Assembly (NCBI GenBank): GCA_014529385.2
Contig: CM043964.1
Location: 6,169,997 to 6,233,996 of the forward strand
Length of the DNA: 64,000 nucleotides
Origin: Adiantum capillus-veneris
Taxonomy: Eukaryota > Streptophyta > Polypodiopsida > Polypodiales > Pteridaceae
Direction of reading: 5' to 3'
In this document: one piece after another, positions 32,769-43,084 of the stretch
Layout: each line of letters opens with the position of its first letter
How positions within the stretch are numbered: position 1 is the stretch's first letter
Translations under genes and position numbers: made by a program
Notes under the pieces: model-generated
What the model saw: the letters and a program-made list of their open reading frames with translations, nothing else
What the model was told of the DNA's origin: nothing
Databases searched by the model: none

Positions 32769-33515
32769 GGCATGGAGAAGATGTTGGATGCCTTTTTTTA
32801 GACAAGCGAGGAGAACGCTAAAGAAGCAGCACCAGAAGCCGTGCGCCTATCTCCTGAAGACATGTTGAGGAAGTTGGCACGTCAACCAATCTACGAAGGC
32901 ACTAAAATATCTGTGCTTTGTACTTGTCTAGCGTTTTTGAATCTTCAGTTAGTGTACGAGTGGTCAGATGCAAGCGTCACTGCTTTGTTTAGGTACGTAA
33001 TTTACAAAAGAGATTTTCCGATTGCAACGGTGACGTGCTTGGAGAGATTTTTAATTTAATGTGTCTTAAAAAAGTTGTTGCGGGAGCAACTTCTCCCGGC
33101 TGGCAATGAAATGTCCCCCTCGAGGCCAGATGCAAAGCAATTATTGACCTCAGTTGGCTTGGACTACAACAAGATTCATGCATGTCCAAATGATTGCATT
33201 CTTTTTCGCAATGAATTCGCAGATTGTCTGTCATGTCCTAAGTGCGGAGCAATGCACTACAAACAAGATGCAATTGGCGAGACAGTGCCAGCTAAAGTGT
33301 TGCGGCATTTTCCTATTATTCCTAGGATAAAAAGCATGTTTCGTTGTGGTTCCATTGCAAAGTTGATGCGGTGGCATTCTACGAATAGATCCACTGACGC
33401 AACATTTAGGGTGCCCGTTGATTAAAGGTCTGGATGCACATTGAAGATACCTGGCCACATTTTAAGAGTGAACCACGCAATTTGCGTTTGGGCATGGCAA
33501 TGGATGGAGTCGACT
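32769..33515 (+). pseudogene. CACTA transposase (TNP2-like), N-terminal half
   Basis: In order: MEKMLDAFF then TAG (about 32802), PIYEGTKISVLCTCLAFLNL, YEWSDASVTALFRYV, a gap with stops, SVGLDYNKIHACPNDCILF, CPKCGAMHY, VPAKVLRHFPIIPRIKSMF, MRWHSTNRSTDATFR and, in another frame, FKSEPRNLRLGMAMDGV. All are landmarks of the start of the plant TNP2/Transposase_21 family. The frame shifts several times. The order ends abruptly near 33515, where the catalytic core should begin, so the central few hundred residues are deleted. Confidence 0.8.
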
Positions 33516-33516
33516 G

Positions 33517-34578
33517 TTGAGCAATGAGGAGGATGCAAGACTGGTGGGAGAGGAGCCGCAAGGGCAAGGGGTGCCAAAGAAAATGAACGACTCCATGCGA
33601 GAAAATATCATGAAGTTCTGTATACTAAATTCAACGCCAATGCAAAAATGGCTTGAAAGGTACGAAGAAGAGAAAGAGAGACGCAATAGGGAGCGACACG
33701 ATTTAAGGCGAAGCCGAACGACTAGAGGCTTACCCTTGCCAGACTATCTCGCTCCTCTACTTGAATTCCCTACAATTTCATGGTTGGACAAGACAGTGAG
33801 AGCAACTCGATAGATCGGAGAACCAATATCTCTAGAAGAGGAAGAGCTGGCTATTGGATGTGACTGGAAGTATCATACATACATGGCACTGTGGTCGCAT
33901 GGAAAGCATTTCAGAACACAACAAATTGACAACAGAAGAAACACATTTGACAGTGGGGTAATGGTTAGTTTCATGCAAAAGAACAGGGCCAGTGCCAAAG
34001 ACACGAATGAGAGCACTAGCAACCTGGATTACTGTGGTCTGGTGTCAAATATCCTGAAAGTCAGCTTTAGGCGGTTTGAGATGTTTTTGTTGGATGTGAA
34101 GTGGTTCAAGGTGATTACTTCTGGTCGCAATGCAACGGTACGCAGAGATGGAAACAAGATTGTGCAAATAGATTCTACAAAGGTTTGGACAGATGCGAAC
34201 GACACATTTGCTCTCCCCGAACATTGCGAGCAAGTGGTCTTTGTACCGGACCCTCGAGAGTGACGATGGTGGTTTGTGGTTCAGGTTGCTCCAAGAAATA
34301 AACAAGTATTTGAAGGGCAAGAGCTCCTGGAGGAAAGTTGGTCAAACGACGTCCATACTACTGTGACATTAGATGAGATGGACGAAGGTATGGCAGAGGA
34401 AGCTTACAGATATACGAGGGATGATACAAACGAGGCAGAATTGACACTTGTAGATGAAGATGCAATGGATGAAGACAATCTGCCAGAACGAGTTGGGGCA
34501 GAGTTATGTCTGCAATTAGAGATAGACGATGATATGGTGCAAGATCTTATTGATAATGCCTCACTCGTCGAGGCCTAG
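33517..34578 (+). pseudogene. CACTA transposase, C-terminal region (DUF4218/DUF4216-like)
   Basis: The sequence resumes after the deletion with ENIMKFCILNSTPMQKWLER and WLDKTVRATR. Then, from 33883, MALWSHGKHFRTQQIDNRR, FDSGVMVSFMQKNRASAKD, LDYCGLVSNILKVSF, VKWFKVITSGRN and CEQVVFVPDPRE follow. This matches the C-terminal region of plant CACTA TNP2 proteins, where a receptor-like beta-rich domain ends with a V-x-x-V-x-D-P motif. An acidic tail (LVDEDAMDEDNLPERVG) closes it at 34578. TAG at 33811 and TGA at 34261 break the frame. Confidence 0.75.
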
Positions 34579-34682
34579 GCCTGTAAGTGTTTGTGTGAAG
34601 ACGTTGATTTAAAATTAAGCTTAAAGTTAATTCAAACAAAGGTGTTCTGACGCTTTATTTTAGTTTCTTTGTGCAGGACTTT

Positions 34683-34877
34683 AGTATGGCAAACCAGTTT
34701 CTAGATCCCGCTTCTATGAGTGCAGATGCATTTATGGGCTTTGTCACATGGATGACACCCAGTCAGATGGTAGAGGATTCTCAATACTGGGTAGCCAGAG
34801 GCACGGGTACTACGCCTTCGGGCTTCACACCCGAGGGTCCGACGCCTATGGGGGAGACACCTATGGGGGGGACACTG
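34683..34877 (+). CDS. Possible last exon of the CACTA gene
   Basis: A putative intron runs from a GTAAGT-type donor (GTAAGTG, 34583) to an acceptor TTTGTGCAG (ending 34676). Behind it a frame encodes MANQFLDPASMSADAFMGFV and ends with a small repeat T-P-x-G-x-T-P-M-G. The preceding frame already has a stop before the donor, so the exon link is uncertain. GT/AC-rich sequence follows. Confidence 0.4.
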
Positions 34878-36040
34878 TGAGTGGGATGAAAACACACACA
34901 ACGCCTCTATAAAGACCCTACACACACACTTGGGATGATACACACACACACTATGGGGCACCACTCGGCTTACATAACCTACCTGGCTGAGACAGGAAAC
35001 ACACTGACGGAGTGAGAGGAGAGAGACTATCCACTTGCCCACTCCACACAGAGACACACACACACACCCAAAAACCTCAGCTCAAAAGAGAAGAATTCCT
35101 TATGTTTAGGTACAATAAATCTTAGGCTAACACCAAGGGGGCAAATAGCTCACACAATATGGGTAAAATAAGACAGATACAATCACAAATTGGAGCAGAA
35201 GATTTGCTCATAGGAGAAACTTACACAACCAAAATAGTAGAAAAACGGTGAGGAATTTGGCAAAATGGACAGCGCCATCACGTCCGGAACAGCCCAAAAC
35301 CCCAGTCTACTATGTCAAAGTGCTCAAATCCGACCTCGGATGAGCAGTTTACGGTCAAAACAGGCTCCAAAATAGGCAAAAACACAGTTTCAGCTGTTCC
35401 TCCTCTTCTCTCCACGTTTTTTCTAGTCTTCTCTCTGATTTTTCAGTTCCCACACTTAGCTTTATTAGTTGGGCACCCTTGGCCTTTTAGATGACCTCAA
35501 ACGGACCCTGAACAGGCCAAAAACTGACCTCGCAGTGCATAGTTGTCACCTTTTTGCATCATCCGCACACCTAGCACTCAACTTTTTTCAATAATGCGTC
35601 TCGCAACCACGTGAAGTGGCCCCAAAATATGGTCCTCATGATTACTTCTCTGCATAATTATCACAAGAAAACACCCACGTCGTGTCTGTACTTATCCACG
35701 TGCAAGTATTGACCCCATTCGACGTCCTGACGCCACTAGATGCCATCTGACGCACCTGCTTACCTCATGTCGTCGGCCCGTGGATAGCTTATTCAAGAAG
35801 TTTTACGTGCTACCAACTCCTCATTATTATAGAAAAAATACACTGGTACTGGTAATAGTGAAAATCGATGCACTATGTACACCATGTCCTACCTGTACAC
35901 ATGTGGGCCCCACGTAACCACTTGGCTCTGGAAAATGGGCAATCCTTTATTTGATGCACCATGCATAGGTATGTACATATGCGCAATCCCTTGCTCCAAA
36001 AAACTCCTGACATAATTTGCCCATCCCCTAGCCTGCTAGA
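34878..36040. other. Non-coding stretch with CA-rich repeats
   Basis: Begins with imperfect CACACA runs (34890-35070). The remainder has no ORF I can support. The right part should include the 3' LTR of the minus-strand element D (downstream of its integrase), but no second copy is available to define it. The right terminus of the CACTA element was looked for here and not found. Confidence 0.4.
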
Positions 36041-37441
36041 TCATTCATGATCAGCAGCAGCAAAAAAAGATATGAGACTCGCCGCGTCACGGGTCTCCTC
36101 ATCCTTCACCAGCATTACTTGTTCTGCAAACAACTTATCTTGCTCCACCATCATCAACCTGGCATGATATAATTTAAGACGCAATCCATTTACCCTTGAC
36201 TTATGTAGAACACCATCCAGGTTATCCAGTTGATATGTACCATTCGGAAAACACTCCACTTCTTTGAAAGGGCCTTCCCACTTAATCTGAAACTTCTTTT
36301 GGAAGGCGTTGTCTAGCTTACCGTTGTAGTGCAAATCCAAGTCATGCTTCTTGATACCCTTACTTTTGACCTTTTCATTTATCTTTGCCAAAGCCTTATC
36401 TTGCATCTGCCCATAATGTTCCAATGCATCCATCCTATCCAGCTGAACCTCTTGTAACTATAAGAGCCTCTCTTTGAATGCATCACTAGGTGGCCCAATC
36501 AACTTCTCTAACATCTTTACTGCAGGCAACTCTACTTCCATAGGCAATAGTGCTTCCTTTCCATATACCAAATGAAATGGAGTAAACCCTGTGCCTGTCT
36601 TCACCGAAGTACGGTAAGCCCATAATGCACTAGGAAATTCCAAATCCCAATTCTTTCCTTGGTGCTCTGTTACTTTTGAAAGAATCTTTACCAACTCACC
36701 ATTGAATCTTTCATTCAAGCCATTACACTACGGGTAATAAGGAGTGGTATGTTGGTGCCTAATCTTCATCTTTGCACATAAAAAGTTTAGTAGTTTAGCT
36801 CTAAATCCTGGCCCCTTATCCAAAACTAGCTCCAGTGGTACCCCAAACTTGCAACATATTTCATCGTACACAAATTTTGCCACATCCTTTGCAGTGATCT
36901 GTTTTACTGTTATAGCCTCTGCCCATCTAGAGAGATAGTCCACTGTAGTCAAAATATAGCTTTTGCCCCTGCTTGTGATAGGTAACGGGCCTATTTCATC
37001 AATCCCCCACTTTTCAAACACATCAAACGCCATAATGGTTTTTCGTAGCTCTGGCTTCAACACTCTCTTCCCAAATGCTTGACACCTATTGCAAGACCAA
37101 CACCAATGGTGAACATCCTTGTGCAAACTAGGCCATACATACCCCTCTTGCAAGATCTTATGCAAGGTGATCTTTAGAGCAAAATGTCCGCCACATGCAC
37201 CTTCATGATTCTCTTACAACACTCTATAAAGCTCCTCTATCCAAGGTACACATATCAACACAAGATCAACCCCTTTTATGTACAAGACATCACCAATCAA
37301 TTCGTACATGGATGCTCTACGCACAAAACCATACTTCTTAGACTTGTGAATGTCCTTTGGAATGATTCTTGTTAGCAAAAAGTCCTCTTCTTGAGCCAAA
37401 CTTTCCCGGCCATGATAAAGAGGTAAATCGGTCCTCAACAC
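36041..37441 (-). pseudogene. Element D integrase
   Basis: One minus-strand frame from 37441 to 36041 with stops TAA (about 37213), TAG (about 36728) and TAG (about 36458). Zinc finger: HEGACGGHFALK with CWSCNRC. Catalytic core: WGIDEIGPLP (D), LVLDKGPGF (D), and LNERFNGEL (E) just after the TAG that follows TPYYP. Then LWAYRTSVKTGTGFTPFHLV and a C-terminal module (WEGPFKEVECFPNGTYQL, LHKSRVNGLRLKLYH). Full HHCC and DDE are visible, so the enzyme was complete before decay. Confidence 0.85.
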
Positions 37442-38000
37442 AAATAGCTCCCAATCATGCTTTGAGCTGCCTCATGTGCCTCTCCATTTAGAGCACGTTC
37501 AATATGTCTGATGCTCCATGCTTCAAACTTTTTTAGCAGGCCTTTAATTCTGAAACACATTTCCTTTAATGAGGTGTTCTTGCTCTTCCACACACCTAGC
37601 ACTTGCTTCACAACTAATAAGGCATCACCTTTTATGCTCAGCCTTCTAATCCCATGCTTTAAACAAATGTGTAATCCGGCTTCCAATGTAGCATATTCAG
37701 CCTCATTGTTACTATGAGCATCCAATTTGAACCCTCCCTTGCATACTAGCTTTCCCTCTGGATCATAAAGTGCTATACCCCCTGAAGTTGCATCATGGCT
37801 CTTTCTATATGAGCCATCAAAGAATAACACATGTGCATTGCTGATCTGTGGTACTTCTTCAACTACCTTTCTCACAACCTCTTCCTTAACAAGAAGGGGA
37901 TTCTCCTTGTAGGTCAACAAATCGGCTAGGGTAGCCCTTCTACTGTCTTCCACTAGAAAAGAGAACTCAAACTCTTGCACCTCAATTACCCATTTCTCCA
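37435..38000 (-). pseudogene. Element D second (archaeal-type) RNase H
   Basis: Minus-strand sequence HVLFFDGSYRKSHDATSGG, LDAHSNNEAEYATLEAGL and LSIKGDALLVVKQVLG gives the D-E-D catalytic set of the RNase H1-like fold found in plant Tat elements in addition to the usual domain. IRHIERALNGEAHEAAQSM follows, where the last catalytic D would lie; here the motif reads N-G-E-A-H. The start of this piece shares the frame with the linker (WVIEVQEFEFSFLVED). It ends by frameshift into the integrase. Confidence 0.75.
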
Positions 38001-38096
38001 CCACATTTGACATGCTAGTGCCATTAATTAGCTGTGGAAAAAAAGAATAACTCGTCTCAAGAAAACAAAAGGTCGTGGTAGCAAGTAATGACGAAA

Positions 38097-38731
38097 TCAT
38101 CGACAAGAAAATATTACACTGGCCATCACTAGCTCTACTTTCGAGAACTTTCTCTCTGCTACCAGCTTCACTCGGCTTGCACAATACACTGGCCTCATAT
38201 AATGGCTGCCCTTCCCCTTTTGCAATATCATGGATCCAATGGCATCATCCCCAACTGATGGATTTACATAAAACACTTGCTCCCAATCAGGAGCCTGCAT
38301 GGCTGACAACCCCCCTAACACCTCTTTGACCTCTTGAAACACTTCTTCACACTTGTCATCCCATTGCAATGGATCATGCTTTGCCACTTGTTGTAATGGA
38401 TAAAGGAGCTGTGAAGACAATGGAATAAACCTTGCCATGTACTTCACTTTGTGTATAAAGGTTGCCAATTTCTTTGTACTCGTAGGTGATGGAAGAAGAA
38501 TAATAGATTTAACCTTGTCTGGATCAACCTCAATGCCATTTTCTGACACCATATGGCCCAATAACTTCACCCTTGGCTGTGCTAGATGACATTTCTTTGG
38601 ATTTAGTTGTCCTCCACATTCATCATATCGAGCCAATACCATCTGCAACTTCTCATGGTGCTCAGCCCTACTGCTGTAGACACAGAAGTCGTCCATAAAA
38701 GCTTTAACACAATTTCCAATGAATGGTGCCA
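38097..38731 (-). pseudogene. Element D reverse transcriptase C-terminal part and first RNase H
   Basis: The minus-strand frame begins inside the RT palm at MAPFIGNCVKAFMDDFCVYS (F-M-D-D box). It continues through LNPKKCHLAQPRVKLLGHMV, IEVDPDKVKSIILLPSP and LQWDDKCEEVFQEVKEVLG, then the Ty3-type RNase H (VFYVNPSVGDDAIGSMILQ, RPVYCASRVKLVAERKFSKV). The catalytic D of F-Y-V-D is N here. Everything upstream of the palm is missing because LTR B starts at the next base. Confidence 0.8.
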
Positions 38732-39653
38732 TGTTTGACGGATACGCCGCGACGGACGTCAGCACAACGAGAACTCACCTAACATATAATGTCAGCTAAG
38801 GACGAATCTCGACTCGCAGGCGCGTGGAAGCAAGCATAAGGTGTCAACCTACACTAGACCGACTCCTAACTAATTCCTACAGAGGTCTCTACCCAATGTC
38901 TAAGTCACAACCTTCAAGAGTGCATAAGAGGAAACTTCCTACAATACTTTCTAGAGCCGAACACCCATCAAACAATCTCGAAACACCACATAACTTGAAG
39001 GAGACCCTACTATCAGCAATAGGTCGCTCTCCCTAAGGTCTATGAACCAAAACCCCAACACAAAGCACCCGGTGCAAAATCACGTAGGATATCTGGCCGA
39101 AATTTGTAGGTCTTCGTTTCCAAAATCTAAAGTGTCTAATGTGTAGCTCTACTCAATGTGAACGCGTGGATATGCTGCAATGCAAAATCGGACAACGTAT
39201 GCTCACCAAATAACCCGATGAAGCTTGTAGAAGGAGCTCGCAAAACCAGACTGTACGCGCGCAATGTAGGTATCGGCGCGTAGCTCTAGTCGGGGGCAAT
39301 ACGTTGCACTCGATTCCGACCACCGGTGCACATGTAGAGTCAAGATGAAGTTCACACTCTCTCTCGTACGCAGTACACTCACTCATAGACTTCAAAACTT
39401 CTTTTTAAAAATGACAAAAGGTTCTTCATTAAGGTCAAAAAGTGGTACATATACCTTACAGTTCTCAAATCCTAAAGTTTCAAATCAACCATCTACTCAA
39501 TCTAACTATCAAAACTGGGATACAATCTGGAAACTTCTGTAAGCCCCAATATTTACAAGGTGAAATGTTGAGTTTTCTCAATAAATGAATAATTACAAAA
39601 AATGATAATCTGTCGAGAAGTCAGTTTCCGTAGGGTGTGTCCAGCTTCTAACA
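38732..39653 (-). repeat. LTR of element B (922 bp)
   Basis: On the minus strand it starts TGTTAGAAGCTGG after a polypurine tract and ends CCGTCAAACA, next to element D RT sequence. It shares blocks with LTR A: GTAGAGCTACACATTAG and CCACGCGCCTGCGAGTC followed by GTGAGTTCTCG. A short GA run is present (near 39360) but not expanded. Confidence 0.75.
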
Positions 39654-39688
39654 CTCCCCCCCTCCTTGCTCATGTCGTCCCCGACATG
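39654..39688 (-). other. Polypurine tract and hairpin of element B
   Basis: On the minus strand CATGTCG, a GGGA loop and CGACATG (39688 down to 39671) form a 7-bp stem, followed by GGAGGGGGGGAG (39665-39654). Compared with element A the loop-closing pair is G-C in place of A-T, a paired change that keeps the stem. Confidence 0.7.
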
Positions 39689-39705
39689 GCTTTTGAGCTG
39701 CTTCT

Positions 39706-40131
39706 TCATCTTATGGTATCGCGCATCTTGAGGAGCGATTCATATCTTGCATGTAGACTCATCATTGTTGGGCCGAAAATATCAGTGTTTATGGTGAAGA
39801 AGCCAGTGTAGAACGCTTCTTCAAAGGCCTGGAGGTGATACGATGGCAGAAACATTATCCTTTGATACAACACATGTATCACCTCCTTGGAAGGCTGACC
39901 AGACAGATCATAGTCACATCTATAAGTATCTTGGAAGAAGAAGATACTGTCTGTCACCTGTCCTTTCTTGAATGTCTCAAATACTGCATGCACTAATAAT
40001 CTATCGTAATAAATAATGCAAACGAATATATAAAACAATGCATGAACTAACGCAAATAAATCTTCAATATAATCACCCAATTGGGGACTACTTGAACTCA
40101 GTGAAGGATTGTAGCCCACCCATGCAACCAA
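39706..40131 (-). pseudogene. Element B ORF, C-terminal domain only
   Basis: The minus-strand frame ends with YDLSGQPSKEVIHVLYQRIM, FLPSYHLQAFEEAFYTGFF and FGPTMMSLHARYESLLKM. This closely matches element A (8497-8670) and element C (55620-55871). The start of the frame (VGYNPSLSSSSPQLGDYIED) matches nothing I recognise. The rest of the ORF is absent, so B is a 5'-truncated copy. Its function is unknown. The A/B/C set shows that this C-terminus is the best conserved part of the family. Confidence 0.75.
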
Positions 40132-40819
40132 TTCAATATATAAAAGCTATTTTAACCCAATCAAGGATTATAGCTCTTATATTGTAAATCAACTCAAATA
40201 TAAGACTTCAAGGATCTTTATATGCCCGGTACACTAGTAGAGGACATCTGACCCTTGACTATCGACTAGACATTTACATATTCCCATCTTCCAAAACCAA
40301 TTACAGTCCTCATTTGGACCAATGGCTTCTTCGCAATGAGCATGATTCCTCAAGTTTTTACTTGTTTTGGTTTCGTATCTTTATGTCGGTAAACGAATTA
40401 AATTTTTTTAGAAGTGGTTACCGAATCAAGAATCACGTCCGGCGCAAAAAAGGACCTGTGACTCTGTAACCTTAGGTCAAATCACAAGGAGATGACAATA
40501 CCCGGCACTCGGATACACTCCCCAAGGATTTTCCTAGATAAAAAACCGGGGTTAGCACACTATTCACTATATATAATAAAGCCCGCCAGGTTTTTTCGCC
40601 CGCCGGTATAACGCAGATGCCCGACGGTGCCCGCAGGGAAATTGTGGAAGCTCGGTGGGCTGACCGGCTCTATAGGTTTTTGCAGGTCATCATCAAAGTC
40701 ACGTTAACAATTAACGTGATCACGTTATGTTTTTGTGTAAATACTATAGTTATTTACGTAATCACCCGATCGTGATTACGTTAATGAAATCCCTAAGACC
40801 ATTTATGTGTTAGCTCAAA
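40132..40819. other. Non-coding spacer with a cluster of inverted repeats
   Basis: No ORF is supported. At 40700-40718 CACGTTAA-CAA-TTAACGTG, at 40712-40727 a perfect 16-bp palindrome (TAACGTGATCACGTTA) and at 40756-40781 ACGTAATCAC, a 6-base loop and GTGATTACGT lie within 82 bp. A GC-rich patch with CCCGCCGG-type words precedes them (40580-40640). Confidence 0.55.
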
Positions 40820-41386
40820 ATGGCACAAGATTGGGGCTATGAATATATCTACTTAAGACACAAGGAAATTACTACAAACATTAGTGTCAAAGATCATAGT
40901 TATAGAGATGTAGAACGAAACCCGGGAGAAGAATTAAACTCCATAACTAATTTCAAAAGCAAAGTGCATATTTGGATTTACGGAGCTCTTGAGAGTGGAA
41001 GTCTTAGAAAAAAGGAATATTGCATTCTAAAGCGTTCAATAGAAGATGAGGTATATGTACCAGAGCCATTTCCAAAGGAGTTATTTGAACCCTTTGGATG
41101 GGATCAAATACTGGCGACTCTTGATGTGTATGTGAATGAGGTGACCCTGACTAAATTTTGCGATGAAGATGGGTATGATATAACTCCCTTATTTATGATA
41201 AAGGTGTCGAAGGAAGCTAATGAAGTTTGTGAGTGTGAAAGAAAAAAAGTTGATACAGATAGATACATCATGGACCATGGTGCCAAAGTGCAAACGAAGG
41301 AAGCAGAGCAACTACGAGAATATGTCATCATTGACATACCTAAAGAATCGACAAAATCTATTTCAAAGAAGCCGATTACAGAATAG
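40820..41386 (+). CDS. Unknown protein of the third accessory-protease locus
   Basis: ATG at 40820, 188 codons, no recognised domain. It reads MAQDWGYEYIYLRHKEI, later SIEDEVYVPEPFPKELFEPF and TLDVYVNEVTLTKFC, ending in a Lys-rich tail. The codon pattern is even and the frame unbroken, so it may be real element coding sequence and not chance. A protease-like domain follows in the same orientation after 60 bp with stops. It may be the linker that precedes the second protease in this element type. There is no RT or integrase at this locus. Confidence 0.4.
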   Translation: MAQDWGYEYIYLRHKEITTNISVKDHSYRDVERNPGEELNSITNFKSKVHIWIYGALESGSLRKKEYCILKRSIEDEVYVPEPFPKELFEPFGWDQILATLDVYVNEVTLTKFCDEDGYDITPLFMIKVSKEANEVCECERKKVDTDRYIMDHGAKVQTKEAEQLREYVIIDIPKESTKSISKKPITE

Positions 41387-41445
41387 TGCAAATGAAAGCA
41401 GATGAAGGAGCAAAGTTTCCAATTTTAACATCAAATGTTTAACAA

Positions 41446-41805
41446 ATGCAAGATCAAGAAAAGAACAGGGATAAGGAAGAAGATCGATTGTCTTCTATGA
41501 CAATCGAATTCAGCATATGTGGAGAAACAGGACTCAAAATCATAGGTTCGGCTATGATAGATCCAGAAGCAACAAAGAATTTAATGACTTATGGAACATG
41601 GATCATGATGGGAAAGCCACCAATCACCGAGCTAGAGGAGATTGTGTACACAAGTTCAAAAATGTCAATTCCTAGCTTTGGCATTGCAGAAGCCGTACTC
41701 AAGTTGAGTACCGGGGAATATAAGGATACTTTCCACATAATCGACTTCCATAATATCAAAGAGAGTCTAATCCTAACAGAAAGCTGGAGGAACATCTTAT
41801 TGTGA
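41446..41805 (+). pseudogene. Retropepsin-like domain with lost active site (locus 3)
   Basis: The frame gives EFSICGETGLKIIGSAMIDP with EATKNLMTYGTW, aligning with the ARALLDSGAQTNLLS region of the first ORF in the window. The D-S-G-A core is D-P-E-A here, so it should not cleave. The following strands (MSIPSFGIAEAVLKLSTGEY, FHIIDFHNIKESLILTESW) fit the fold, with L-I-L-T-E-S-W in the place of L-L-L-G-Q-P-W. It is followed by a W-repeat region, as in loci 1 and 2. Confidence 0.55.
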
Positions 41806-43084
41806 TAACAATCAAAAGCTTCAACAATGACAACAATAAGAGTCCATGAAGCTCCTCAAATCCATGTAGAGAAGAAATCGCCAACCATCGTGGAAAAGGG
41901 TAAATCTAAAGTAAATGCTAAAGGAGATCAACCTCGGAAGACAACTTTACCTTCAACGAGCTTCATCAAAATTTCCGTGTAGCCTCTACATCAAGAGCCA
42001 AACCATCAACAATGCAATGGAAACCGAAACAAAAAGTCTATCAACCAAAGTTTTCATCACAAAAAAGCATTCAGAAGAAGCCAAAGAAAATCAACTAAGT
42101 GTTGGTATCCAAAAAACACATCAAAGTCAAAGACCCAGTTTGGATACATGAAACACGGGTTCAAACACAACAACAAAAGGTGACAGGGTGGGTAGCATCA
42201 AATGAGTCAATCATTGCTCAGGGCTACTTCCAAGGAAATGCTAATGTTTGGGCCAAAAAGCCTATAGTAACAACCTGGGTCTACTCACCTCAAGAAAGAA
42301 GTTCTACAAGGAGTAAGTTGAGCTATCAATGGAAGAAAAACAACTCAAATAGGAGAAAGAAAAACCACAAAGGCAAAAGAAAAGACCTTCCAAGCAAGCA
42401 ATGGGACAAGTTTGGGTACCAAAGTCAGAGCTCGGTGAAGCTACCCAACACAAACAAGTGAAGCATCAGATGATTGCAATGAAGCTACTCGAAGCAGAAG
42501 GATTTTATGAAGGTAACATTCAAATATGGTTACCAAAAATTGTAGCTCAATCTGGAACAATCGAGAGAAATCATGCAGCACAAGCTTCCGTCCAAAAGCA
42601 AGCAAAAACAACCAACATCCAACAGAATCCAATTGCAATGAAGGCTGCTACAAGCTCTAGATGGATACCTCATCATCAACTCCAAAATCAAAGCTTCTAC
42701 AAAGGAAATAATCAGTTATGGCTACCGAAGCCTAGTGTCCATCAAATTATAAAAGAAGAGAAAATTCCAAAGATGCTCACACAAGGACCAAAAACAAGAT
42801 GGGTTCCAAAATTGCTAGTGGAAACTCAATCACAAACAGCCCATACACAGATTCAATTGCTTCTCATGGAAGATAAAGCAAAAGCTCCATCAGTCTCTAC
42901 AGCAGGTGAAGAACTTGTTTCACAAAGTCACGTACGACAAGCAAGTCAAGAGGAGCCAAAGTATGCCAGTCTAATTGACAAAATGGTGGCATCCAAAGAC
43001 CAACACAATGGAAAAGGCCTATATTTTCAAAACTTATGGAATTGTGTTTCTGGCCTTGAACAGGTAAGTCCAAATTGCCATTAA
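41806..43084 (+). pseudogene. W-x-P-K repeat tail (locus 3)
   Basis: Two main frames (42099-42461 and 42401-43084) joined by a frameshift near 42400. W-containing repeats, each in a Lys/Gln-rich setting: NVWAKK, TTWVYSP, QVWVPK, QIWLPK, RWIPHH, QLWLPK and TRWVPK, about 60-120 bases apart in the better part. The segments between repeats include G-F-Y-E-G-N and F-Y-K-G-N, which themselves recur (EGFYEGNIQIWLPK, SFYKGNNQLWLPK), so the repeat unit is about 40 residues. Its function is unknown. It could bind nucleic acid or a partner. Confidence 0.6.

Larger units (their letters stand above)
36041..38731 (-). mobile_element. Element D: Tat-like Ty3/gypsy fragment with two RNase H domains
   Basis: Read on the minus strand the order is RT palm (from 38731), RNase H, a second archaeal-type RNase H, integrase. 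The double RNase H is the mark of the plant Tat lineage of Ty3/gypsy. The 5' part is missing: the LTR of element B abuts the RT at 38731/38732, so B probably inserted there, and the other half of D is not seen beyond B. Stops and frameshifts make it inactive. Confidence 0.8.

Noticed and set aside
35838-35870. Right terminus of the CACTA element (CACTGGTACTGGTAATAGTG)
   Set aside because: It does not match the left end CACTACAACA in inverted orientation and lacks subterminal repeats.
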